Origin: Hippopus hippopus
Lineage: Eukaryota > Mollusca > Bivalvia > Cardiida > Cardiidae
Assembly: GCA_946811185.2 (NCBI GenBank)
Contig: OX328109.1
Coordinates: 37,494,129-37,558,128 of the forward strand
DNA length: 64,000 nucleotides
Reading direction: 5' to 3'
Below are positions 1 to 11,832 of the stretch, in pieces. Under the pieces are notes generated by a model, which searched no databases, was not told the DNA's origin, and was given only the letters and a program-made list of their open reading frames with translations. Position numbers and translations under genes: made by a program. Position 1 is the stretch's first letter. Each line of letters begins with the position of its first letter.

Positions 1-988
1 CATTATAGTCCGTGTCCTGCCTAAAGTTAATTGTTCCCACAGGAATACTTGTTGCTTCTGCCTGGGTGGTCCATGGCATGTTAGCCATGAAAATCACACC
101 AGAAGCACGAGGATTGTTAGCCTTTTCAGTGAGGAGCTCTTCAATGTATTCATCTGGAGGTGAGAAAACTACAACAACTGATGTGGTTGACTGCAGGATA
201 TAGCTCATGATTTGTGTTGCACTTCCGTCAGTCTCAAACTCATATGATGCACCGATACAGATACCATACATGTCTGCGTACTCTCTAAACATTCTAACAC
301 CTTCTCTACTGCCATCTTCAGGTGCATTTATTGTAATAACATAGCGGAAATGAAGTAGGTTTGAGAGCTTAGCCATTGCCTCAGCAATGATGCTGTTTGA
401 AGGGATTGTTCTGAAGAAGGTTGTGAATATATTTTTGTCATCCAATACTGGAGACGTCGCACCGGGTGTAACTATAGGAACTCCAAATCTCTGTAGAATG
501 GTTGCTACATTAATGGTGCTCTCACTGTCATAGGTCATCCATCCTGCCAGGTCATTCAATTGAAGACCTACTTCTCCAAGATCAGTACCAGGTTTAGGAA
601 AAGCCCCTGAATACATCCCAGTCACAAGGGCTGAGGCCCTGATAGGGTCTGTACAACCATCAAACCCAAGACCTCCCAAAGTGACTCCATTCAGAGCCAC
701 TCCAGCCTGTTTGTTGTTTATAAGTTGAAGAGCGAATCTGAAAGCCTCCGAGTACTGAAAACCATTGATATCTCTAAGGTCAGAGCAACTGTATGGACTG
801 TCGCCTCCGTAATGAATATCAAATACAGCAGGAATAACGATATCTCCTGGAACGTACATAAACTTCTGGTATCGAAACAGGTAAAGGCATTCCATACAGA
901 CACCAGGACAAGCAGAATCAACGTTTTGTAGCGTGAGTGTGTAACCTTCAAGGAATAGATAATCTTCAGCAGGTTTATATTCTCCCAC
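1..988 (-). CDS. Gene A exon 11: linker 2-3 and N-terminal part of VFT3 (runs off the window)
   Basis: At least 988 nt, phase 0 in (acceptor CATGTAG), open to the window edge. Starts VGEYKPAEDY; linker SACPGVCMEC; entry strand MYVPGDIVIPAVFDIHYGG; then YSCSDLRDINGFQYSEAF, LGGLGFDGCTDP. Thr is kept in GATSP, but IPSNS has Asn for Asp208 and EDGSREG lacks the Tyr236 counterpart. It resembles VFT-c of gene C more than VFT-b or d, suggesting that VFT order is conserved between the genes. Confidence 0.92.
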   Translation of the reverse strand, partial: MGEYKPAEDYLFLEGYTLTLQNVDSACPGVCMECLYLFRYQKFMYVPGDIVIPAVFDIHYGGDSPYSCSDLRDINGFQYSEAFRFALQLINNKQAGVALNGVTLGGLGFDGCTDPIRASALVTGMYSGAFPKPGTDLGEVGLQLNDLAGWMTYDSESTINVATILQRFGVPIVTPGATSPVLDDKNIFTTFFRTIPSNSIIAEAMAKLSNLLHFRYVITINAPEDGSREGVRMFREYADMYGICIGASYEFETDGSATQIMSYILQSTTSVVVVFSPPDEYIEELLTEKANNPRASGVIFMANMPWTTQAEATSIPVGTINFRQDTDYN

Positions 989-1959
989 CTACATGAAATA
1001 TAACACCGTATTTAAATCCTTAACCTGCTAAATAAGTTAAAAAGAACTTTCAAGCCAATAATAAAAAACCCGAATTATGAGAAAAGCATCTCCTTATCGG
1101 ACAGTGTAGATCCAAGATCAGACTGCACAGAACGTGCAGTCTGATCTTGATCTACACGGTCCGCAAAAGGTCATTGAGTTGCGCTTGGCTGCTTAAGGGC
1201 TGAGTCAAACTTTTACATGTTAGCTCTTTGGTTAATCCTTTCCCAAATGACAAATTTCAGACCCTTCAAAATTCAGACTATCTGCGGACAAGTTCAAATT
1301 TGATACAAATGAGCTTCAGTGCTATTAGTGAGGAATGAACATGGGACCTTTGTAATTTTCATCCCGTATTCTAACCCTGTACCATACAGCAAATTTTTTG
1401 ACTCGTCCATATTGAAGGTACTTACAGCTGACAATTGAAATGCTTTTCGAATGATAGAATTTGTCCTTGAATAGCTTTCAGCACCAAATATATTTGTGCC
1501 ATGCTCTGACAAAAGAGGGGTATAATGCATCCCCTTGATGAATTATACCAAGCACTTCATTACATAATCATGGACCCACTAAGTCCATTTTATTTAACAA
1601 CAGTTACTGACTGAATCATGAGGTAGAATGATCCTTGGATATTCTGAAAAGTTTTGACTCATGTCAGCCTGAGGGGAATGCGCAGGCAGGCATAGGTCAA
1701 TACTTTCTGCAAATGCATTAACCTCCCTTTTCACAGAGCATGGCTTTTTTTTTTTTTTTTTTTTTTGATTCCTCAGAAAAAAAAAAATTACATTTACAAT
1801 GACTCTACAACAAAAACAATAACATCACAGGGGAAAACCATGAAAGGAGTTCATCCAAAAAATATACTGACAATAGGCAGACAATTACAAAAGGTTTGAA
1901 TGAGTCAAGCATGTCCTCTAAAAATCTTGTACAGCGTGATAAAAGACAAATTTACTTAC
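989..1959. repeat. Gene A intron 10: Q, P-fragment and R repeats
   Basis: Holds a Q palindromic element flanked by TTAA (1020-1197, core GATCAGACTGCACA and its complement), half of a P element (about 1232-1320), an R element (about 1498-1746, ends CATGCTCTGACAAAAG / TTTTCACAGAGCATG) and a T run at 1747-1766. Nothing coding seen. Confidence 0.7.
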
Positions 1960-2138
1960 ACTTTTGAACATTCTATCCTGAGGATCAAAGTTGTAGTACT
2001 TGAAAGGAATGTTTCCCTGCTTATTTGTGAATTTGTACTCGTTGCCCTCGTCTATGAATGATACCATATCAAATTTTTCTACGATTATCTCACCTTTGTT
2101 ATGGGCGTTAATGAAGTTTCCACAGATGCGATCATATC
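1960..2138 (-). CDS. Gene A exon 10: end of VFT2
   Basis: 179 nt, phase 1 in (CTTTCAG), phase 0 out (GTAAGT). Starts GYDRICGNFINAHNKGE; FDMVSFIDEGNEYKF is the closing strand pair (mGluR FD.NGD position, degenerate); ends DPQDRMFKS. The next exon starts VGEY, a linker. Confidence 0.88.
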
Positions 2139-3294
2139 CTGAAAGAGAAGTTTTGTTGATGATTCTCTGCATCTTCCAACATGCTACCTTTGAGAGCAAT
2201 GTTGTAAATCTTGGGACAAGTTTCTTGTGAAATATATATTCTCTATTTGAAATGTTTTCACATGTATTAACCCTTTACCGCACAATCCCGAGTTTTAATT
2301 TTAATGACCTTAACAAAGACAGCTTTTGAAAACATGGTGGGAAAAGGATGAAATGCTAGTAACAATCTATCTCATCTAAAACAAATTTTATCATTCGAGT
2401 CAAATTAAGACTGTAACCTGCAAAAGTTTTGAAAATGGACTTGTCAAAAATTTGTCGTTTGGTAGAGTTAAACATAATTATATTCCTGTAAATATCCATG
2501 TTTCATCAAGATGTCTTCAAAGCCATTTGCTGCAAACTTGTTTCAGCAAGTAACACGTTAACCCTTTACCACACAATCCCAAGTATTAACGACCGTGTAG
2601 ATGAAGCCTTTTGAAAACATTGTGGGAAAAGGAGAAAATGCTGGTAACCAGCATTTTCTCCTTTTCCCACAATATTTTCTACCCTGTCAAAGACAGAAAT
2701 TATAACGTGGGCTACATTTATTTTGTCGTCTGTAAATGCTTTCAATTCGATGGAGTACAAAAAAATTGTTGTTTGGTAAAGGGTTAAAGACCCTAGGAAA
2801 AAAAAAAATTTAGAAAACATTGACGAAAAAGGAGGAAATGCTGGTTATAAGCATTTTTCTCCTTTTCCCATAATGTGTTAAATGCCTTCTCTTTCAGGGT
2901 CGTTAAAACTCAGGATCATATGGTTAAAGATTTAACAAAAGAACTATTACAATGTATAACAAATCTTGAATTAGGGAAATTTAAACTCTCATTTGACAAA
3001 ATTTTAGACCTGTTCAAAGTGAAAGCATTTTCGAACAATAACTAAAATGATACTCAAATGATCAGACTTGTCTTTAAAAAGGTAAAGACATTGTGGGAAG
3101 AGGAGAAAATGATGGTCATTAGTATTATCTCCATTTCACACAATATTTTCAAACGCCATTCTCCTCAGGGTAGTAAGAAAAGTATTTTGGGTAAAGGATC
3201 ACAAAAGGCTGCATGATACAAGTTACCACCAATACATGTTTAAACTGTATTTAAAGGTGCAAGAAATGAAAAAGAAAAGTAAGTCATCACTCAC
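2139..3294. repeat. Gene A intron 9: four P-type MITE copies
   Basis: P copies at about 2268-2470, 2558-2787 (complete, TTAA both ends), 2787-2935 (shares the TTAA with the previous one) and 2995-3205. No coding signal outside them. Confidence 0.75.
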
Positions 3295-4256
3295 CCACAC
3301 CACATAGCTCATTCAGTGTCTCATGGATAGCATAAGCAAGGGCCTGGACTCCGTAGATGATTGTAACTACATCCGAGTTTAACTCAAATCGGCTGTTGGG
3401 GTCTGTGAACATATTCTCAGTTCCACACATGGTCTGCCCATCCATTGGCATGAAGGAACAGTTGTAATTATTCTCATACCACTCCCGAATCCATGGGTTA
3501 GTCTGGTAGTTCTGTATATCAAGATTTTGCAAATGTTGACGGAAACCTTGCAAAGATGGCGCCCACCAACCAATGCTAATCATACCTGCAACTTCATCCT
3601 CATACCCCATAATAGTTTGACTGGAGTCACCCACAAGGGAAATCAGCTGAAAGTTATTCATCGCATTCTTTTCTTTTATGCCACTCAGAAATCTTCGGAA
3701 GGAATAGTATTCTAGAAGTGTGACAATGGCTTTGACATCTGGACGGCTTCGTAGTTTAGTTACAAGATCACCAGGAGTAGCCTCTTCCTCTGCGTAAGAC
3801 GCAACAATACATATACCTTCTTGAGCTGCAACTTCCCTTAGTTTATCATTCATTTCAATCCCAAATCTGTCATTATGATAAACACTCTGTAAATAATGCC
3901 ATCCATTACGTTTAGCAACATTTACAATTGCTCTTGATAAGTATTCTACATCGTATTGTGCTCTGACAAAGTATTTGAACATATCTCTGTCATTTAGATA
4001 TTCTGTTATGGTCTCAATACCAAGCATTGGCCTCATTAAGGTATTCATCAGTTCTGCCATGCTAATGGCACCATACGATTCCCTTCCTCCAATGAAAGCT
4101 TCAACAGCATTCGGATCTAGCTGATTGTTTCCATCCATGTCTGTTATGAGACGTTCCTGCCTTTGAACCTCAGTTATATAATGGTTGGCAAGCAGTGGAC
4201 TATAGCAACCATCAAAACCAAGGGCTCCCATGGTTACACCCCGAAGTCTCCCAGTG
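3295..4256 (-). CDS. Gene A exon 9: main part of VFT2
   Basis: 962 nt, phase 2 in, phase 1 out (GTGAGT). Encodes STGRLRGVTMGALGFDGCYS and the rest of the N- and C-lobes. Ligand positions are mostly lost: the segment LGIETIT has no Thr at the mGluR1 Thr188 position and DRFGIE has Phe for Tyr236; Asp survives in QYDVE and VGDSS. NPWIREWYENNYNC and VVTIIYGVQALAYAIHETL are the usual C-lobe elements. The upstream open frame (KVFNLKSELLLFG) is translated MITE. The acceptor follows a run of ten T directly adjoining a P-type MITE end. Confidence 0.94.
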
Positions 4257-4826
4257 CTGAAAAAAAAAATGAACTTTTTACCAAACAACAATAATTCAGA
4301 CTTCAAGTTGAAAACCTTTGCAGACAACAAATTAAATGTGGCTCAAATCATGGGATCTATCTCTGAAAGGGTAAAAAACACTGTGGGAAAAGAAGAAAGT
4401 GCTAGTTAGTCCTTTTCCCAAAATATTTTCAAAAAGCGTCTCTGCCAGGGTCGTAAAAACTCGGAATTGTGCAGTAAAGGGTAAACTTGGCTAAAATGAT
4501 GGGATTCGTCTTTGAGAAATAGAACTTTTTGGCAAAAGGAGAAAGAGCTGGAAACCAGCATTTTTCTCCTTTTCCCGTCATATTTTCAAAAACCTCCTTC
4601 CTCAGGATTGTTAAAATTTGGGATTGTTTTGGTAAAGGTACAATCTGTCATGTATGAGTGGAAAACCTTATGGCTGGCACGAAAAGGAAGAGAAGACTTG
4701 CCCTATTGTAAGTAACAAATTCATCAAACGAATTGACTTATATGGGATAGAACTAATCCAAAGACTGATCAACATTTGATTGAAAAATTATACATCAACT
4801 ACACAAAGTAACTTAGAGTTACACAC
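4257..4826. repeat. Gene A intron 8: two P-type MITE copies
   Basis: A full-length P copy at about 4269-4484 begins about 12 nt from the acceptor of exon 9, with only a T run between. A fragment follows at 4485-4640. The rest (4640-4826) is unassigned AT-rich DNA. Confidence 0.75.
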
Positions 4827-4980
4827 CTTGGAGAGACCTCGTTGTTGACTCTATTTATAGCATAGATGAATGCTTCCATGGCTTGGATGCCTTGGTATGG
4901 GGCCTCTACAAAAGGTCCGCAGCTCAGCACATCCATGCCCATCCAGTGTACGTTGAAGACACCAGTAACAATGACATTTC
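4827..4980 (-). CDS. Gene A exon 8: start of VFT2
   Basis: 154 nt, phase 1 in (TATTCAG), phase 2 out (AG before GTGTGT). Encodes GNVIVTGVFNVHWMGMDVLSC, then GIQAMEAFIYAINRVNNEV, the first VFT helix. The frame is not the one that gives the longest open reading frame here; it is fixed by phase on both sides and by family pattern. Confidence 0.87.
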
Positions 4981-6921
4981 CTGAATAGAAATTGAGTAAA
5001 CTCTTTACCAGACAGTAAAATTTTAGTCTTGTTCATACTGAAAACATTTGCAATGAAGTGAGTTTGTTAGAAAAAGTTGTAAAATATTGTGATGAAAAAG
5101 AAAAAATGAGGGAAAGTAGGAAGGGGTATCCCAAAACTTTGAGACTTGTCTACCTTAAAATCATTCACAGACTACAGCACAAATATGATTCAATTGTTGA
5201 GATATGCATTTGAAGCTACAAGAAACATTGCAGGAAAATTCTGGTACACAGCAATTTCTCCTATTCCCTAAATGTTTTTAAAAGCATTTTTTTTCAGGGT
5301 TGTTAATAGTCTGGCTGGTTTGTTTAAACATATTTATTTTACATCGACAGAGAAACAAATTCTTACAACTTATACTAATGTTTCTCAATTCTGCTACCTG
5401 GGAACTACACCAGAACTCGCGTTGAATGTGTGGGCCAATGAACAATCCCAAAGTTGACACCCGCTCCCGGGTCTCAAACTCTGGACCTTATGGTTACGAG
5501 GCCAATGCTCTACCACACAACCACGGATACCATACAATCAACTATCATGTGGATTGTTTGTTAAAGAGTTGTCAGAGACAAATTTCATACTTTTTTTTAG
5601 CAATTTCCAAATAACAGAGAAACTGCCTTGTTTGGTGAATGACAATGTTTTCCAGCAGTAAGTTTGGTTATATCAAGGCAGCTAGTGCACCTACCATGAG
5701 TTCCAAGAATTTCTTACCAGTTCAGTACACAAGAGTCTTTTCAAGTGACTGGCTCATATCGGAAATAAACTGAGTTGAAACACTGTTAACATTTATCACA
5801 CTCCTTAACTCAAGTCCCTAACATCAAGCAACTGAGCCCAAGACTGTAGCAGTACCAACTGAGCTCATGACTGTAGCAGTACCAACTGAGCTCATGGCTT
5901 TAGCATTAAGCAACTGAGCCCATGACTTTCGCATTACCAACCAAACCCATGATTTTGGCTTGAATAAGCCGAAATTAAAAATTGCAGCCTCAAGTATTCT
6001 ACCAACCATTCTTGACAACATTCTTGGTAAAACTCTCAAAAAAATTTAAACCACTTCTTTAACCCCTTACCACACAATCCCGACTTTAAACGATCCTGAG
6101 AAAGAATGCTTTTGAAAACATTGTGGGAAAAGGAGAAAATGCTGATAACCAGCAATTTCTCCTTTTCCCACGATGTTTTCTTTCCTACCCAAAACAAATT
6201 TTAATTTTGGAGTGATACTTATTTTGTCGTCTGCAAATGCTTTCAATTTGGAAAAGTTAAAAGTTTTGTCATCTGGTAAAGAGTTAAGCCAGTCAGTAAC
6301 TGTGTAACTTTCTAAATCTAGAATAAGACTAAGAACGCATTCTAGAATGTTTGGTGAATATAGTCCGAGGTTTCCTGATAATTTAATGCTAGTTCTTGCT
6401 CCTAGACAAAACAGCCAACCTAGATGGTTCATTTAACCGCCCATGATTAGCCATTGGTAAAACTAACAGCTTAATCCCTTACCACACAATTCCAAGCTTT
6501 AATGACACTGAAAACAGGGCTTTTCAAAACACTGTGGAAAATGGAGAAAATGCACGTAACCTGCATTTTCTCCTTTTCCCACAATGTTTTCTACCCTTCA
6601 AAACACAAATTAAAATTTTTGAGTCACATTTTTTGCCTAAAAAATGCTTTCAATGTAGAAAAGTCTGGACTTTGTCATTTGGTAAAGAGTTAAAATTGAT
6701 TGTTGATTGTATTGGAGTTTAATGCCGTTTTGACAGCTTAGGTCATATCATGCCAGTCAGTGCACCTACACATGTGTTTCCTGGTTTTCTTAGACCAGTA
6801 CTGACACAACTTTCTTTCTAAGTAACTGACTAATTTTCTCACATGCATCAGAGGTGAGGAGCAAAAATTAAAAGAGTTAACAATTCAAGAGCTTGACTAA
6901 GAAATTAAGAAAATTCCTTAC
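4981..6921. repeat. Gene A intron 7: P, S4 and S2 repeats and a minisatellite
   Basis: P-like 4999-5310; S4 SINE in minus orientation about 5320-5545; a short tandem repeat of about 30 bp units (CAACTGAGCyCATGACT) at about 5827-5960; complete P copy 6059-6287 (TTAA both ends, 229 bp); a fragment of hairpin family T at about 6290-6390; P copy about 6470-6694; S2 fragment about 6700-6870. Confidence 0.7.
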
Positions 6922-7090
6922 CAGGTATGTAAACATATTTGGGGTCTGGGAAGGCACCCAAACAAGGCCTACATGGAGAGGTGGGGCAGTCAGATCTGGG
7001 TGTAAAACCCAAGACTGCATCCCTGGGTTCATTGTAGAATCTCATTCTAGCAGTGATGATTTCTAGTAGATTGTTAATGTAGTTCCCAAT
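6922..7090 (-). CDS. Gene A exon 7: inter-VFT linker 1-2
   Basis: 169 nt, phase 0 in (TATCACAG), phase 1 out (GTAAGG). Starts IGNYINNLLEIITARM; contains RSDCPTSPCRPC (C-x4-C-x2-C); ends YVYIPG, the entry strand of VFT2. Same layout and start as the linkers of gene C. Confidence 0.87.
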
Positions 7091-7943
7091 CTGTGATAGA
7101 AAATATTATATTCTTATCAGTGATCAACTGGGACTTCACAGTGAATAACACCACAAGTGATGATAAATATGGCATCATCACTAGTTACGATGTAGTTTTA
7201 GAATGTTTGCCGGAACTATTTTTTTCCTAAATTACTCATATTGTACCATTCTTGATAATTATTAGAATAAAAAAGGGTGAATTTGGAATATAACGAATAG
7301 GATAATCAAGTGGTTGTGTGTGATATTATAAATCTGTCTCTCAAATGGGATTTGATGCTGTTAAAAAACTTGTCCTTTGGACTTGTTTTTTCAAACGCAA
7401 TACACCCCATTCTAGTGACAGACTTGTTATATCACACACAACCAGTTAATTATCCTTTATTTGTTTGGAGCCATAAATACAGTGGTGTCTTTTTCTATTT
7501 TTGTTTTCTTTTGCTATAGAGCTAGCTTTTGTAGCGACATGGTGGAGCGTTCGCCTTGGGACTTGGAGGTCCAGGGTTCCATCCCCACCTTGGGAGGCTA
7601 TTTGTCAGAACTGTTACAGATATACTTCATGTATACTCACATTGGCGCCCTCCATAAAAAACCCACTTAGTTGAGATATACAGTAACATTAATTGAAGGA
7701 TTCATAGACAAAGCTTCATATGGCGGGGAATTTTGTCATGTACTGGTCTATCCCACAGATAGATGTAAATGTAGAGCTTGTGTTTGTATAAGGGGACACT
7801 TATACTGCCCTATTTAAAGCTAGCTTTGTAGCAACATGGTAAAGCGTTCGCCTTAGGACTTGGAGGTGCAGGGTTCAATCTTTGCCTTGGGAGGGTATTT
7901 GTAAGAACTGTACGTTACAGAGATACTTCATGTATATACTCAC
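7091..7943 (+). repeat. Gene A intron 6: duplicated tRNA-like repeat
   Basis: Two similar segments at about 7520-7650 and 7815-7943 share tRNA-like text (GCGTTCGCCTTrGGACTTGG, then GGTTCmATC) and the 3' end TACTTCATGTATA..ACTCAC. The second ends exactly at the donor of exon 6. The remaining 7091-7520 shows nothing recognisable. Confidence 0.6.
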
Positions 7944-8482
7944 ATTTTGAAATTTGAATACATCGCCATATGGGTAATCATTAAAGCTGAAAACTTCAAA
8001 AGATGGGTTCATGATATCATTGCCCATATATTGCACTTCAGCTGCAGCATTGTATGGGTCTAAACTGAATGATGCCAAACTTTCCACTCTCTCTGCTTTA
8101 CCATAAGTGAAATTTATGTTCCTCAGATATCTTTGATAAAATTCAGATGTTGAAAGCTGCTTTAAAGCATCACACATCCCTGATGCTCCATTACATAGAT
8201 CCATATGTGCTTCTTTCAGTGCTCTGGCATAAGTGTATACAGCATGCACTGCTGGTAGTACAAACTGGTTCTGTACAAATTCATTTCTGCGGGTTGTTTC
8301 TGTTTTGTTCTCACATAGTGTAGAGTACTGGGAACTTTGTCCTGCCAGACGACATTTGAAAGATTCCATATACTGTTCCATATACCATGGGTTTTCCGGG
8401 GATGGATTGTAATTGTCAATTCTAACCCAATGATCTTCAAATTCAATAATTTTTCTGGCAGCTGGAACAACAGATACCAAAC
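7944..8482 (-). CDS. Gene A exon 6: VFT1 C-terminal part
   Basis: 539 nt, phase 1 in, phase 0 out (donor GTGAGT). Starts GLVSVVPAARKIIEF; PWYMEQYMESFKCRL is the C-lobe segment with its Cys; FVLPAVHAVYTYARALKEAH is the final VFT helix; it ends GDVFKFQN. The donor and the 130 nt beyond it match a tRNA-like repeat that is also present at about 7520-7650, so the splice site lies at a repeat boundary. Confidence 0.93.
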
Positions 8483-9359
8483 CTGAAATGTTGAATAAAG
8501 AGACTTTATTAATCAATTTATCAAAATTGAGAAGCAGTCATTTTTAGTGTAACAAGTTCTGCTGTGAAACTTTTTAACTCATTACCAAACGACAAAATTT
8601 TTGGGTTTTCCAAATCGAAAGCAGTTGCAGACGACAAAATAAAAGTGACTGAAAATTTGAAAATTGTTTTGTGAAAGGTAGAAAACATTGTGTGAAAAGG
8701 AGAAAATGCTGGTTACCAGCATTTTCTCCTTTTCCCACAATGTTTTCTAAAGGCTTCTTTCTCAGGGTCGTCAGAAGTAGGGATTGTGTGGTAATGGGTT
8801 AAAGCAGGTAGTAAGTACTGACTGAATGGATTGAATGGTGTTTTACAGTAGGCCTACAGCTCAAAATTAAAAAATTATATTCATGTATGTACTGGACTTC
8901 GCCAGTACCGGGCTAGCTAGGGCTCTCAAGTATTTTCTCCCAACGAAACTCCTGAAACAAATCCAAGATTTCAAGTGAGGCTCAAACACCTGGACTACAG
9001 GTTATAGGCCTTACACATTAACACTGACACATACAGGAACCCTCCCCCCCTTTTAATATGGACTAGTCTAAAACTGTTCATGTGGTAAACAGTTATCCCT
9101 TTACATCATAATCACAACCTTTAATGACCCTGAAGAAGAAGGTTTTTGAAAACATTGTGGGGAAAGGAGAAAATGCTGGTAACCAGCATTTTCTCCTTTT
9201 CTCCAACAATTTTTTCTACCTTATCAAGGACAAATTTCATCATTTGGGCCACCTTTAATTTGTCATCTGCAAATGCTTTCAATTTGTACTAGTCTAAAAT
9301 TTGTCTTCTGGTGAAGAGTTAAAGGAGGTAACAAGTAAGTAAAACCATATTTCACAAAC
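8483..9359. repeat. Gene A intron 5: two P MITEs and an S1 SINE fragment
   Basis: Complete P element 8574-8802 with TTAA at both ends; degenerate S1-type SINE fragment about 8880-9045; P element about 9088-9322 in the opposite orientation. Confidence 0.75.
8574..8802. mobile_element. Reference copy of the P element: TTAA-flanked palindromic MITE
   Basis: 229 bp including TTAA at both ends. The left end reads CTCATTACCAAACGACAAAA, the right end GATTGTGTGGTAATGGG. The consensus over copies is CYCTTTACCAMACRA / TYGTKTGGTAAAGRG. The core is an inverted repeat of about 45 bp centred on GCTGGTTACCAGC with arms GGGAAAAGGAGAAAAT-type. TTAA target duplication plus CCC..GGG-type ends is characteristic of the piggyBac superfamily (established for that family; assignment here is inference). 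It has no coding capacity: the peptide GKGENAGYQHFLLFPQCF seen in many frames is translated palindrome. Confidence 0.85.
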
Positions 9360-9717
9360 CTCTGGGATATGTCTGCCCCAGGAACCTGTCCCCCAAAGAG
9401 ACGCTGTCCGTAACAATCCACTGTAACACTCCTGCTCCATTGTATGTTTCACCCTTCTGTATCAGAGCATTGGCAACTTCTGAGTTACCAAGGTAGATAA
9501 CTGCAGTTGTATTTGTTTCCAAAATCTTTCTGAATACCATCTCCATGGCTGCGTCAGATACGTCATTGGGGTCGGCTGCTAAAGCAATGGTTAAACAGAT
9601 GTCTGCTTCTGCAAGCTGAGGGCGAATTTCCTGGTAAGCCCCTCGTCCATAGCTGTTTTCAGTGTAAACGACAACAACATATTTCCAGCCTAGCTGATCA
9701 ATAAATTTGACAATTGT
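9360..9717 (-). CDS. Gene A exon 5: VFT1 hinge and C-lobe
   Basis: 358 nt, phase 0 in (acceptor ATTTCAG), phase 1 out (GTTTGT). Encodes TIVKFIDQLGWKYVVVVYTE, then NSYGRGAYQEI (Tyr236 counterpart), a Rossmann-like C-lobe with TTAVIYLGNSEVANALIQ, and WIVTDSVSLGDR (Asp318 counterpart). With exon 4, all five mGluR-type positions can be matched by eye, so VFT1 may bind an amino acid. Confidence 0.92.
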
Positions 9718-11665
9718 CTGAAATAGATTTGATGATAAATGATTAAATCTTTACCAAACAATTTTCAGTTTTAACTCTTTACAAGATGACAAAAATGTAG
9801 ACATGTCTAGATTAAAAGGCATTGGCAGATGACAATATAAATGTGGTTCAAATGGTAGACTTTCACTTTGATAGTGTAGGAAACGTTGTGGGAAAAGGAG
9901 AAAATGCTGGTTACCAGCATTTTCTCCTTTTCCCATGATGTTTTCAAAAGACATCTTCCACAGGGTTGTTAAAATTAGGGTGTATGTGGTAGAGGGTTAA
10001 CCATGAGGAAGAGGCATTTGAAAATATTGGTAGAAAAGGAGAAAATGCTGGTAACCAGCATTTTCTGTTTTTCTCACAGTGTTTTCTACCCTTTTTGATA
10101 CAAATCCAGTCATTTGAGTAACATTTTGTCACCTGCAAATGCTTTCAATTTGGACCAGTCTAAAATTCTGTTGTTTGGTAAAGAGTTAACATACGGCCAT
10201 TACCTCCTGTAATATTTCACGCTCTTATCTGACGATTTCTGAAAACACTGTGGCAAATGGGGAAACTTCTTGTAGTGAGCAATTTTCTGCTTTGCAACAA
10301 TGCTTCCATGTATATTTAAGGATAAAATCTTCATGAATACTTGAGCCATGCACTGTAAAAAAAGGGGCTTAATGCAGCAGCAAAAAGTATTGACCAGGCT
10401 TACCTGGGCCAAAACATTTTGCTATCAGTCAATTTTCTGCAGGTCCAAGGACCATTCTACCTCCCAATCTAGTTGACTGTTAAACTAAATGGATTTTATG
10501 GATCCATAATTATGTGGTGAGTTGCTTGGTATACTGCATCACAGATATGCATAAAACCCACTTTTGCCAAAGTGACATTCCTTTATCAGTATATCCTTAT
10601 TTTAAACCAATATTTTCAAGGTTGCTTGCTTCAGATACTGAGTTTAGTCTTTACCAAAGAACGATTGATTGATTGATTGTATTGGGGTTTAACGCCACTT
10701 TAACAACTAAGGTCATATCATGGCGGTCGGTGACGCACATGTGTTTCCTGGCTTTCTCACACTAGTACTAACACAACTTTCTTTCCAAAGCCACCGACTA
10801 CTTTTCTCACATGCTTCAGCAGAGGTGAGAGGCGAAAATACGCCGGAAAGAAAGTTCGCCTCAACCGGGAATCGAACTCACAACCACCAGGTCATGAGTC
10901 CGACGCGCTCATCACTGAGCCATCCGGGCGGGGCTACCAAAGAACGAAATTTTAGACTTGTCCAAATTGAAAGCATCCACAGATGACAAAATAAATCTGA
11001 ATCAAAGATTGAAGCTTAGTTTTGGAAAGGTAAAAAAAATTGTGGAAAACAGAAAATGCTGGTTACCAACATTTTCTTCTTTTTCCACAATGTTTTCAAA
11101 AATCTTCTTCAAAGTCATTTAAACTCGGAATTGTGAGGTATAGGATTAACCCATTACCACACAGCAAAATTTTAGACCTATCCAAATTGAAAGCATTTGC
11201 AGACGACAATTTCAAAGTGGCTCAAATGGTGCAATTTTGCTTTGATTGGGTAGAAAACTTTGTGGGAAAAGGAGAAAATGCTGGTTACCAGCATTTTCTC
11301 CTTTTCCCACAATGTTTTCAAAAGGCTTCTTCCTCAGGGGTGTTAAAAGTCATCATTGTGTGGTAAAGGATTAAGCTCAATTTCAGACTGAAAAAAAACA
11401 GAGAATGGAACCAGAGATATTTTACTGCTTCACTAACAATCTTAGGGTTTCGAATGACCCTTAGGAAGACTGCTTTGGAAAACATTGTAGTAAAAGAAGA
11501 AAATACAGCTAAACAACAATATTCTCCTTTTTCCACGATGTTTTCTACCCTTTAAAGATAAATCTCATCACTTTCGCCACATTCAGTTTATTGTCTGCAA
11601 ATGCTTTCAATATTTGTGTGCCTAAAGTTTGTCGTCTGGAAAAGGAGTTTATACCATCAACTTAC
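9718..11665. repeat. Gene A intron 4: run of P MITEs, one R, one S2
   Basis: P copies about 9773-10000, 9998-10190, 10205-10320 (fragment), 10935-11149, 11146-11375 and 11440-11655. Some are joined through a shared TTAA. R-type copy about 10342-10600. S2 SINE about 10665-10935 in minus orientation, with a GATTGATTGATTG tail at its low end and a tRNA-like head (TCGATTCCCGGTTGAGG read on minus). Nothing coding. Confidence 0.7.
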
Positions 11666-11832
11666 ATCAGTCAGGGGACCATCTGGTGGAATGGTTCTCA
11701 TTAAATTAGGAAACGCCTCGACATTGCTCAGTTCCGGGGCTGTGGATGTGTAGGAGATGAGAGGAAGGTTGCGGCTGTAAGCGAAGTTTTCCAAAACTTT
11801 TGTGTCATCACTGTTTGATGCGCCCATCAATC
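11666..11832 (-). CDS. Gene A exon 4: VFT1 ligand-site region
   Basis: 167 nt, phase 1 in, phase 0 out (donor GTAAGT). Encodes GLMGASNSDDTKVL, LPLISYTSTAPELS, and FPNLMRTIPPDGPL. It carries counterparts of mGluR1 Ser165 (ASNSDD), Thr188 (YTSTAP) and Asp208 (IPPD). The acceptor AG lies only about 12 nt from the TTAA end of a P-type MITE. Confidence 0.9.

Noticed and set aside
7310..7670. Plus-strand frames around 7.3-7.7 kb
   Set aside because: They run across a tRNA-like repeat with no domain.
11222..11366. Recurrent peptide like VENFVGKGENAGYQHFLLFPQCFQKASS in many frames (e.g. 43778-44014, 50477-50734, 6067-6432)
   Set aside because: It is the translated palindromic core of the P MITE. 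It appears on both strands and in introns, with no start, splice or domain support.
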